This document shows, in pieces, positions 1 through 5,621 of a stretch of 5,802 nucleotides of DNA. This stretch comes from a bacterium (GTDB lineage: Bacteria > JAHJDO01), in assembly GCA_030671985.1 (NCBI GenBank), contig DAOVHI010000094.1, positions 1-5,802 on the forward strand. The letters run 5' to 3'. The notes under the pieces are model-generated. The model did not search any database. It had not been told where the DNA came from and saw nothing but the letters and a program-made list of their open reading frames with translations. The position numbers and the translations under genes were made by a program. The number at the start of each line of letters is the position of its first letter. Position 1 is the stretch's first letter.

Positions 1-71
1 TTCTGCACTTTCTAGCAGATGCGTATAATGGGGCTGTTAAAAAGTGTAAACAAAAAAATGACTCTAACTAA
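1..71 (+). CDS. 3' end of an unidentified upstream gene (partial)
   Basis: The third forward frame is open from the window edge to a TAA at 69-71. Its last residues read LHFLADAYNGAVKKCKQKND followed by SN. This looks like the end of a real protein: a hydrophobic-to-amphipathic helix running into a charged, polar tail. The other two frames close early (TAG at 13-15, TAA at 26-28). The tail would overlap the preferred gmhB start at 58 by 14 bases, in keeping with the overlaps seen between the later genes of this run. The fragment is too short to assign a family. By position it could be another heptose or LPS gene (an isomerase or glycosyltransferase, for example), but nothing in the sequence proves that. 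Confidence 0.45.
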   Translation, partial: LHFLADAYNGAVKKCKQKNDSN

Positions 72-633
72 ATGCAGAGCTGTTTTTTTGGATAGAGACG
101 GAACAGTTAACCTTGAAGTTGATTATCTAAAGAGTATAAAAGATTTAAAACTCATCAAAAACACCGCAAAAGCTATCAGAATTTTAAACAGGAATCGGAT
201 TAAAGTTATTGTTGTTACCAACCAGTCGGGTATTAACCGGGGTTTGTTCTCAATAAACGATTTAGACGCGATACATAATGAGTTGAAGAAGAGATTGCGT
301 AGACATGGCGCTTACATAGATGCAATATACCATTGCCCTCATCATCCCGATGAAAAATGCTCTTGCAGAAAACCTAATAATGGGATGTTCAAACTAGCTG
401 CAAGAGATTTTGATTTAAAGCTCAATAAATGTTATGTTGCAGGGGATAAATTGGCAGATATTAAGGCTGCCCATAACGTATCTGCGACTGGAATACTGGT
501 TAGAACAGGTTATGGAAAATCAGAGCAAGATGATCTAAAAGAGGCTGACATTATGCCGGATTATATCGCAGAGGACTTATACGAAGCTGTAAAATGGATA
601 ATAAAAGACATGAAAAGAGGGAAAAATGATTAA
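58..633 (+). CDS. gmhB: D-glycero-D-manno-heptose 1,7-bisphosphate 7-phosphatase (HAD family)
   Basis: GmhB removes the 7-phosphate from D-glycero-D-manno-heptose 1,7-bisphosphate in the cytoplasm, on the way to ADP-heptose for the LPS core. Counting from the start at 58 (191 aa), HAD motif I is FLDRDGT with nucleophile D12 and acid/base D14. Motif II is VVTNQSG (T54), with INRG following. A zinc-knuckle-like loop has C93, H95, C101 and C103 and runs into RKP (K105). Motif III is GDKLADI (D130, D134). Length is normal for the family. The ATG at 58 puts nine residues before FLDRDG, as in known members; ATGs at 19 and 28 would add a 10-13 residue basic leader. None of the three has a clear Shine-Dalgarno, so the start is uncertain. 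The short C-x-H-x5-C-x-C loop also resembles the N-terminal histidinol phosphatase domain of HisB, but the adjacent rfaE1 and rfaE2 favour GmhB. The stop overlaps the next gene by 8 bases. Confidence 0.88.
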   Translation: MTLTKCRAVFLDRDGTVNLEVDYLKSIKDLKLIKNTAKAIRILNRNRIKVIVVTNQSGINRGLFSINDLDAIHNELKKRLRRHGAYIDAIYHCPHHPDEKCSCRKPNNGMFKLAARDFDLKLNKCYVAGDKLADIKAAHNVSATGILVRTGYGKSEQDDLKEADIMPDYIAEDLYEAVKWIIKDMKRGKND

Positions 634-1627
634 TTTAGCAGATATTACAAAAGAGTTCAGTGGTAAAAGAGTACTTAGCATTGGGGATATGATATGTGAC
701 GAATATGTATATGGTGAGGTCTCCCGCATATCAAGAGAAGCGCCTGTGTTGATTTTGAAGTTTACCTCAAACATGTTTAAGGTGGGAGGAGCAGCAAACG
801 CAATATCTAACCTAAAAGCGTTAGGCGCAAAAGTATATTCCGTTGGTGTGGTAGGGAATGATAATGCCGGAGAGGAGGTTATTTCCTTTCTTGGGAAAAT
901 GAAGGTAGATATAGATGGAATTATTGTTGATAAAGCCTGTTCAACAGTTACAAAGACACGGATCATGGCAGGCAGTTATCATACGGCAAAGCAGCAGGTT
1001 ATACGAGTAGATAAAGAAAAGAACTTTCGCATAAATTCAATCAGCGAAGCAAAAATGCTTACCTATCTTGACGAAGTGTTAGACACTATGGATGCTGTGC
1101 TTATTTCGGATTATGGCTATAAGACCATCTCAAAAGCAGTATATTCTGCAATATCTCGCTATGTAAGGAATAAGAAACTTGTTCTGGTTGTTGATTCAAG
1201 ATATGGATTACTTGACTACAAGTATGCAACCGCGGTAACCCCCAACGAGACAGAGGTTGAAGATGTTTTGCATTGCAGTATTGACGGGGAAAAATCTCTG
1301 TGCAGCATGGCAGAGAGACTTAAATCCGAGATAGAGTGTGAGAATGTTATCATAACACGCGGCAGTAAGGGTATGATGATATTAGATAAAAACAATAAAA
1401 GTGAATTTATTCCAATACACGGGAACACAGACGTGGTTGACGCTACCGGAGCAGGGGACACGGTTTCTGCTGTAGTTACTCTGGCTCTTTCAGCAGGAGC
1501 AAGCGCAATTGAGGCTGCAAGACTTGCGAACTATGCCGGCAGTATTGTTGTTATGAAAACCGGCGCAGCTACAGCCACACAAAAAGAATTGGTGGACGTT
1601 GTAAAGCATGCAAGTCTTGAAAAATAA
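626..1627 (+). CDS. rfaE1: D-glycero-beta-D-manno-heptose-7-phosphate kinase (RfaE domain I, PfkB family)
   Basis: This ATP-dependent sugar kinase phosphorylates D-glycero-D-manno-heptose 7-phosphate at C1, giving the bisphosphate that GmhB then dephosphorylates. The 333-residue product is a complete stand-alone counterpart of the N-terminal half of E. coli HldE. Ribokinase/PfkB landmarks are in order: LSIGDMICDEYVYG near residues 17-30, the substrate-side VGGAANA (53-59), TPNETE (205-210), ITRGSKGM (243-250), and the signature DVVDATGAGDTVSAV (269-283) with anion-hole glycines and catalytic base D278. The ATG overlaps the gmhB stop by 8 bases and has an AGAGGG ribosome site at 616-621, only four bases away, so translational coupling is likely. 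It overlaps rfaE2 by 20 bases. An alternative PfkB sugar kinase role is unlikely given both flanking heptose genes. Confidence 0.92.
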   Translation: MINLADITKEFSGKRVLSIGDMICDEYVYGEVSRISREAPVLILKFTSNMFKVGGAANAISNLKALGAKVYSVGVVGNDNAGEEVISFLGKMKVDIDGIIVDKACSTVTKTRIMAGSYHTAKQQVIRVDKEKNFRINSISEAKMLTYLDEVLDTMDAVLISDYGYKTISKAVYSAISRYVRNKKLVLVVDSRYGLLDYKYATAVTPNETEVEDVLHCSIDGEKSLCSMAERLKSEIECENVIITRGSKGMMILDKNNKSEFIPIHGNTDVVDATGAGDTVSAVVTLALSAGASAIEAARLANYAGSIVVMKTGAATATQKELVDVVKHASLEK

Positions 1628-2093
1628 AATTTGCGATTTATCTAAACTTCTCAATCTGATAAAAAAGCTTAAAAATGATGATAAAAAAATAGTTTTTGCA
1701 AATGGTTGTTTTGATATTATTCATGTTGGACATGTCAGATATCTTGAAGAGGCAAAATCTTTGGGCGATATATTGATTGTAGGGATTAATAACGATGAAT
1801 CCGAATCGCAGTTGAAAGGGCACGGCAGACCTATTATGCCGGAGGGAGATAGGGCAGAGATTGTGGCGGCTTTGGAATGTGTGAATCATATAGTGCTTTT
1901 TTCAGACCTTACCGTTGAAAACTTGTTACGAATTATAAAACCGGCAATACATGCAAAAGGAACGGATTATACGGCTGAGACTGTTCCCGAACGGGATATT
2001 GTTCTTTCCTATGGAGGTCAGGTTGCAATAACCGGAGATAGAAAAGATCATTCAACGACCGATATAATATCAAAAATTCAACAACAGTTTTAG
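1608..2093 (+). CDS. rfaE2: D-glycero-beta-D-manno-heptose 1-phosphate adenylyltransferase (RfaE domain II)
   Basis: This nucleotidyltransferase transfers AMP from ATP to D-glycero-D-manno-heptose 1-phosphate, making ADP-D-glycero-D-manno-heptose for inner-core LPS. The 161-residue protein equals the C-terminal domain of E. coli HldE and has the usual length of free-standing RfaE2. The cytidylyltransferase-type fold is shown by FANGCFDIIHVGHVRYL with the nucleotide-binding HVGH at 39-42. It is followed by the NND segment (61-63), KGTDYT (117-122) and the diagnostic GDRKDHSTTDII (143-154), which usually reads GDPKDHSSTDII. The start at 1608 lies inside the end of rfaE1 (20-base overlap) with only a distant GGTGG (1591-1595) upstream, which suggests coupled translation. 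Here the kinase and adenylyltransferase are separate genes in different frames, not fused. Confidence 0.93.
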   Translation: MQVLKNKICDLSKLLNLIKKLKNDDKKIVFANGCFDIIHVGHVRYLEEAKSLGDILIVGINNDESESQLKGHGRPIMPEGDRAEIVAALECVNHIVLFSDLTVENLLRIIKPAIHAKGTDYTAETVPERDIVLSYGGQVAITGDRKDHSTTDIISKIQQQF

Positions 2094-2101
2094 GCTATAA
2101 A

Positions 2102-3031
2102 ATGAGTTCCTTCGTTATCGTTCTTGCAGGTCCCACATGTATAGGCAAAAGTAAAGTTGCTGTAAGCCTTTCTACCTTTTTTTCTTCAGAAATTGTATCA
2201 GCTGATTCAATGCAGGTATATAAATATATGAACATTGGAACAGCAAAACCGTCAAGGGAAGACAGAAGAGCGGTTCTCCATCACATGATAGATATTGTTT
2301 ATCCGGATCAATATTTCAGCGCCGGTGAATATGCAAAAATGGCAAGAGATAAAATAGATGAAATTCTTGATTCAGGAAAAACGCCGATAGTTGTCGGAGG
2401 ATCAGGTTTATACATAAGAGCTTTAATTGACGGTCTATTTCCTGAACCTATTGTTAGTGAGTCCATTAAAAAAAGAATAAGAACGCAGCTGGACGATAAG
2501 GGCCCCCATTATTTGTATAAAAAGCTTGAAAAAGTTGATCCCACAGCCGCATCAAAAATCCACCAAAATGACTGGAGAAGAATAATCAGAGCTCTGGATG
2601 TTTTCTTGTCAACGGGAGAGACTATTTCAAGTCTTCAGAGTAAAGCAAAAGCCGAGTCTACAGATTATCAATATCTCATGATAGGGCTTAAGACAGAACG
2701 CAGTAATCTTTATAAGAGAATTGAGAGCAGAGTGGATTCAATGTTTGAAAAGGGACTTACGAAAGAGGTAAGACAGCTCGCGAAAAGGGGATATGGTAAA
2801 GACTTTTTGCCAATGCAGAGTTTGGGATATAAAGAAGTTTTTGGATACATAAGTGGAGATTATAGCCTGAGCGAAGCAAAAACACTTCTCAAAAAAAATA
2901 CCCGTCATTTTGCAAAAAGACAAATGACGTGGTTCAATAAGGACACCCGAATTAAGTGGATAGAAACAAGTGATGTAGATAAGGAAATTGATTCGATTTG
3001 TCATAAGATTCTCAGGTTGGCTGGATTGTGA
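2102..3031 (+). CDS. miaA: tRNA dimethylallyltransferase
   Basis: MiaA adds a dimethylallyl group to N6 of A37 in tRNAs reading UNN codons, the first step toward ms2i6A. The 309-residue length is typical. Visible motifs are the P-loop GPTCIGKS (10-17), where the family usually has GPTAxGKT/S; DSMQVY (35-40); IGTAKPS (45-51); HHMIDI (60-65); GGSGLYI (99-105); a tRNA-binding-region stretch NDWRRIIRALDVF (156-168); SLGYKEV (240-246); and TRHFAKRQMTWFN (267-279). All the usual blocks are present and in order. It begins 8 bases after rfaE2, so it is probably cotranscribed with the heptose genes. The spacer TAGGCTATAAA has no convincing Shine-Dalgarno, so translation may depend on coupling. MiaA has no functional link with heptose synthesis; the pairing is likely a housekeeping coincidence of the operon. 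Confidence 0.95.
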   Translation: MSSFVIVLAGPTCIGKSKVAVSLSTFFSSEIVSADSMQVYKYMNIGTAKPSREDRRAVLHHMIDIVYPDQYFSAGEYAKMARDKIDEILDSGKTPIVVGGSGLYIRALIDGLFPEPIVSESIKKRIRTQLDDKGPHYLYKKLEKVDPTAASKIHQNDWRRIIRALDVFLSTGETISSLQSKAKAESTDYQYLMIGLKTERSNLYKRIESRVDSMFEKGLTKEVRQLAKRGYGKDFLPMQSLGYKEVFGYISGDYSLSEAKTLLKKNTRHFAKRQMTWFNKDTRIKWIETSDVDKEIDSICHKILRLAGL

Positions 3032-3036
3032 AAAAT

Positions 3037-3065
3037 TTGACATGGAACATAAAATTTAATATCAT
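3037..3065 (+). promoter_or_regulatory. sigma70-like promoter for the ADH synthase/DHQ synthase II unit
   Basis: TTGACA at 3037-3042 is a perfect -35 consensus. After exactly 17 bases comes TATCAT at 3060-3065, a five-of-six match to TATAAT. The -35 begins five bases after the last base of the miaA stop, so the promoter sits in the 70-base gap between the two units. A start near 3072 would give a leader of about 30 bases, ending in AAGGAG at 3088-3093 eight bases before the ATG. No operator repeat or attenuator-like structure was seen in this short leader. The call rests on consensus match and position only. Confidence 0.72.
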
Positions 3066-3101
3066 GCGGATTGTTTTCATGTATATAAAGGAGACTGGGA
3101 T

Positions 3102-3902
3102 ATGTCTAGATCAGGGAAGAATATACGTTTAGAAAGAATAATTAATAGAAATACGGGAAAAACCGTTATTGTGCCAATGGACCATGGTGTAACTGTAGGC
3201 CCGATCAAGGGAATTGTGAATATGCAGGATATGGTAAATGATATTGCTGAAGGCGGCGCAAACGCAGTTTTAGGGCATATTGGACTTCCTAAGCATGGTC
3301 ATAGGAGACATGGTAAGGACATAGGATTAATTTTGCATCTTTCCGGCAGCACTCTCTGGAGTCCTGACCCAAATGCAAAGGTTCTGGTAAATACAGTTGA
3401 AAATGCTCTAAAAATGGGTGCAGATGGAGTGTCTATCCACATAAATATTGGCGCTGAGAATGAAGCGGAAATGCTGAGAGATCTTGGTATGGTCAGTGTT
3501 GAATGTATGGACTGGGGCATACCTCTTCTTGCGATGATGTATACGCGTGGAAGAAAGTTCAAAAGCGAATCGGACGTTGAAGGAGTTAAGCATGCGGCGA
3601 GAATTGCGGCAGAATTGGGCGCAGATATTGTTAAGGTTACATACACAGGTTCAATGGAAACTTTTTCCAAGGTTGTTGAAGGATGCCCAATACCGGTGGT
3701 CATTGCCGGCGGAGAAAAAGCGGCTAATGACAGCGAGGTGCTTAAAAACGTCAAAAACTCGCTGGAAGCAGGTGGTGCAGGGGTTTCAATAGGAAGGAAT
3801 GCGTTTCAGCATAGGCATCCTAAGAAGATGGTTGAGGCAATATGTAAGATTGTGCATGAAGATGTCTCTGTTAAAGAAGCATTGGTAATTTTGGATTCTT
3901 AG
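3102..3902 (+). CDS. 2-amino-3,7-dideoxy-D-threo-hept-6-ulosonate synthase (DhnA-type class I aldolase)
   Basis: The 266-residue protein belongs to the DhnA/DeoC-like class I aldolases that form a Schiff base with lysine. ADH synthase (MJ0400 type) condenses L-aspartate semialdehyde with 6-deoxy-5-ketofructose 1-phosphate to give the precursor of 3-dehydroquinate. Visible motifs are VPMDHG (24-29, with D27), [13 protein letters not shown] (105-117), LLAMMYTRG (142-150, with Y147) and [11 protein letters not shown] (173-183, with K178 as the expected Schiff-base lysine), then VVIAGGEK and [11 protein letters not shown] for phosphate binding. D27, Y147 and K178 sit at a constant six-residue offset from the D33, Y153 and K184 that I recall for MJ0400. 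A good AAGGAG site lies eight bases before the ATG. The next gene, DHQ synthase II, starts 14 bases after the stop and is the expected partner. Plain fructose-bisphosphate aldolase, or a GriI-like enzyme of 3-amino-4-hydroxybenzoate synthesis, are alternatives that the sequence does not fully exclude. Confidence 0.83.
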   Translation: MSRSGKNIRLERIINRNTGKTVIVPMDHGVTVGPIKGIVNMQDMVNDIAEGGANAVLGHIGLPKHGHRRHGKDIGLILHLSGSTLWSPDPNAKVLVNTVENALKMGADGVSIHINIGAENEAEMLRDLGMVSVECMDWGIPLLAMMYTRGRKFKSESDVEGVKHAARIAAELGADIVKVTYTGSMETFSKVVEGCPIPVVIAGGEKAANDSEVLKNVKNSLEAGGAGVSIGRNAFQHRHPKKMVEAICKIVHEDVSVKEALVILDS

Positions 3903-3916
3903 AAGGATAATAAATA

Positions 3917-4906
3917 ATGAAACAAGTTTGGGTCGACGCGAGACCGTGGAACAAAGAGATTGTTATTACTGCTCTGGAATGCGGAGCAGATTTTGTTGTC
4001 GTTGATAAAGGGTTCAGCGAAAAGGTAAAGGAACTGGGAAAGATACAAACCGTTTCCGAGGATGGAGATATACTAATAGGCAAGGATGTTGCTCAAATAG
4101 AAATCAGGGGAAAAGAGGATGAAATCAAAGCAGCGGCGATACGTAACAAATGGATAATTATTAAGACGAATGATTGGAAGATTATTCCTCTGGAAAATCT
4201 TATTGCCCAAACGAAAGGCTTGATAGCAGAAGCAAAAAATTTAGAAGAAGCAGAACTGGTTCTAAATACTCTCGAAAAAGGAGTAGACGGGGTTTTGCTG
4301 GATATAAAAAATACCGCTGAATTAAGAAAAGTCATTAGTCAGTTAAAAGCAAAAAGAAATCTGATATCACTAGAAACAATAAAGATCAAGTCTATAAAGC
4401 CGTTAGGCGTTGGAGACAGGGTTTGTGTAGATACATGTACCAATATGACTGTTGGAGAAGGAATGCTGGTTGGTGATACAAGCTCAGGCATGTTTCTCGT
4501 GCATTCAGAGTCAATAGAAAATCCGTATGTTGATCAAAGACCTTTCCGTGTAAATGCAGGAGGAGTGCATGCGTATGTGATGATCACAGATGGAAAAACA
4601 CGGTATCTTTCGGATCTTAAAGCAGGGGATAAGGCATTGGTCGTAGATTGGGAAGGAAAAACGCAAGAGGTGATTGTTGGCAGAATAAAGATTGAGAAAA
4701 GACCTATGTTCCTTGTAGAAGGAACCTGCGGCAAACAGAAGGTATCACTTGTCCTGCAAAACGCAGAAACAGTAAGATTAATGACTCCAAAAGGCAAAGC
4801 GGTTTCTGTAGTTAGTTTGAAATCCGGAGATGAGGTGATTGGACATATAGAAAAGGCCGGCAGGCATTTCGGAATGAAAATTGAAGAAACGATTGTTGAA
4901 AAATAA
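3917..4906 (+). CDS. 3-dehydroquinate synthase II
   Basis: DHQ synthase II (MJ1249 type) oxidatively deaminates and cyclises ADH to 3-dehydroquinate using NAD. It is unrelated to the usual AroB. The 329-residue length is within the family range. The N-terminal half starts with WVDARPW (5-11) and is less conserved. The C-terminal half carries the family's strongly conserved blocks: GVGDRVCVDTC (164-174), GEGMLVGDTSSGMFLVHSES (180-199), ENPYVDQRPFRVNAGGVHAY (201-220), LSDLKAGDKALVVD (231-244), VGRIKIEKRPM (254-264), LQNAETVRL (280-288), and LKSGDEV followed by GRHFG and a terminal EEtIvEK-like end. An AAGGA ribosome site (3903-3907) lies nine bases before the ATG, and the gene follows the aldolase by 14 bases, so they form one transcription unit ending at the hairpin at 4929-4971. 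GriH of 3-amino-4-hydroxybenzoate synthesis is a homologue and thus the main alternative role. Confidence 0.9.
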   Translation: MKQVWVDARPWNKEIVITALECGADFVVVDKGFSEKVKELGKIQTVSEDGDILIGKDVAQIEIRGKEDEIKAAAIRNKWIIIKTNDWKIIPLENLIAQTKGLIAEAKNLEEAELVLNTLEKGVDGVLLDIKNTAELRKVISQLKAKRNLISLETIKIKSIKPLGVGDRVCVDTCTNMTVGEGMLVGDTSSGMFLVHSESIENPYVDQRPFRVNAGGVHAYVMITDGKTRYLSDLKAGDKALVVDWEGKTQEVIVGRIKIEKRPMFLVEGTCGKQKVSLVLQNAETVRLMTPKGKAVSVVSLKSGDEVIGHIEKAGRHFGMKIEETIVEK

Positions 4907-4928
4907 CTGAAAGAAATTTCTTGGCTAT

Positions 4929-4971
4929 AAAAAAAGGGGGACATATATTAAATATGCCCCCCCTTTTTTTT
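4929..4971. terminator. bidirectional intrinsic terminator between convergent genes
   Basis: Seven A and five G (4929-4940) face seven C and eight T (4957-4971). Inside, CATAT (4942-4946) pairs with ATATG (4952-4956) around a five-base ATTAA loop. A4941 and two extra C form a small bulge. Because the stem base is A-tract against T-tract, RNA from either strand ends in a GC stem followed by a run of seven or eight U. The hairpin lies 22 bases after the DHQ synthase II stop and 7 bases past the stop of the minus-strand gene, so it can serve both. Confidence 0.88.
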
Positions 4972-4978
4972 GTTTTGC

Positions 4979-5464
4979 TTAAAGCATTTGTTTGAGTGAG
5001 TTAATTTCGGCGTTTAGTTTTTCAATACGCTTATTAATTATTTCTTCTCTTTTCTCAACAGGTAAAGATTGAAATTTCTTTCGTCTATTAATTTTTCTTT
5101 CTTCCAAATCTACACGGTCATCTTTATTGAGATCTCTCTTTCTGGACTCTTTGCCTTTTCGTTTGGCAATTTCGCTCCTTTTTTTGTCTGCGTAGCTGTT
5201 TTTATTTTTTTCACCACGTTTAGTCATCTCACGATGTTTTGCCATGATTTTTTTACGTATTGCTCGAACAACTTTGGGATGGTCTGCAAGCCATTGCTTT
5301 TCTTCTTTGCTTAGTTCGGAAAACATCCCGCTATCTTTCTTCTCGATGCTTCTTTGTCTACCTCTTGGAGTTGAGCTTTCTTCTGCTTTTACATACGATG
5401 TCGCTCCAAGACATAACAGTGCTGCACAAAAAAGTGTTAGTAAGTAAAATTTTGATTTTTCCAT
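4979..5464 (-). CDS. small basic secreted protein with an EF-hand-like loop, function unknown
   Basis: I do not recognise a named family for this 161-residue protein. The N-terminus MEKSKFYLLTLFCAALLC and onward is a typical Sec signal peptide, with probable signal peptidase I cleavage after VKA (residue 27). The mature 134 residues are very charged: 42 Lys/Arg against 24 Asp/Glu. Residues 111-122 (DLNKDDRVDLEE) fit the calcium-loop pattern D1-N3-D5-D9-E12, with a hydrophobic residue at 8 but D, not the usual G, at 6. Before it is SKEEKQWLADHPKVVRAI (about 50-68); after it are LPVEKREE and a short heptad-like helix to the end, vaguely recalling small periplasmic helical proteins of the Spy/CpxP kind, though no clear match is visible. 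An in-frame ATG at 5654-5656 would extend it to 225 residues but buries the signal peptide and lacks a ribosome site, so the start at 5464 is preferred. It is convergent with the aromatic genes and probably single. Confidence 0.75.
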   Translation of the reverse strand: MEKSKFYLLTLFCAALLCLGATSYVKAEESSTPRGRQRSIEKKDSGMFSELSKEEKQWLADHPKVVRAIRKKIMAKHREMTKRGEKNKNSYADKKRSEIAKRKGKESRKRDLNKDDRVDLEERKINRRKKFQSLPVEKREEIINKRIEKLNAEINSLKQML

Positions 5465-5471
5465 TTCTGCG

Positions 5472-5478
5472 TCTCCTT
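5472..5478 (-). promoter_or_regulatory. ribosome binding site deciding the start of the secreted protein
   Basis: Read on the minus strand this is AAGGAGA, followed after about eight bases by the ATG at 5464. Spacing and match are near ideal. Together with the signal peptide directly after that ATG, it rules in favour of the 161-residue form over the 225-residue extension. Confidence 0.8.
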
Positions 5479-5621
5479 TCTTTTTTTGTATTTTACGTTT
5501 TAACTCTATTATTCTAATTTTTGATTTCTGCGCTTTTTCACCTCCTCTGCTTCGAAATTTTTCTTTCTCATCTGTATAAACACGCAACTTGCAAAAAAGT
5601 TTCGGTATATATATTCTATCT

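Noticed and set aside
2091-2102. The string GGCTATAAA occurs before miaA and again at 4923-4931 next to the terminator, suggesting a small repeat.
   Set aside because: Nine shared bases in an AT-rich window are easily coincidental and the contexts differ (start region versus hairpin flank).
3299-3754. Long minus-strand open frame of 151 codons opposite the aldolase gene.
   Set aside because: It is a shadow of a well-conserved enzyme: its translation is Ser/Thr/Pro-rich low-quality sequence without motifs or a ribosome site. The same applies to the minus-strand frames opposite rfaE1, miaA and DHQ synthase II.
5509-5571. Twenty-codon minus-strand open frame (starting MRKKNFEAEE) in the leader of the secreted gene, a possible upstream leader peptide.
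   Set aside because: It has no Shine-Dalgarno upstream, contains no regulatory codon run, and short frames of this size are expected by chance in A-rich DNA.
5572-5621. Possible minus-strand promoter elements (TATACA near 5574-5579; TATATA runs further upstream) for the secreted gene.
   Set aside because: No -35 hexamer with reasonable match lies 16-18 bases upstream of any of these, so only AT-richness supports them.
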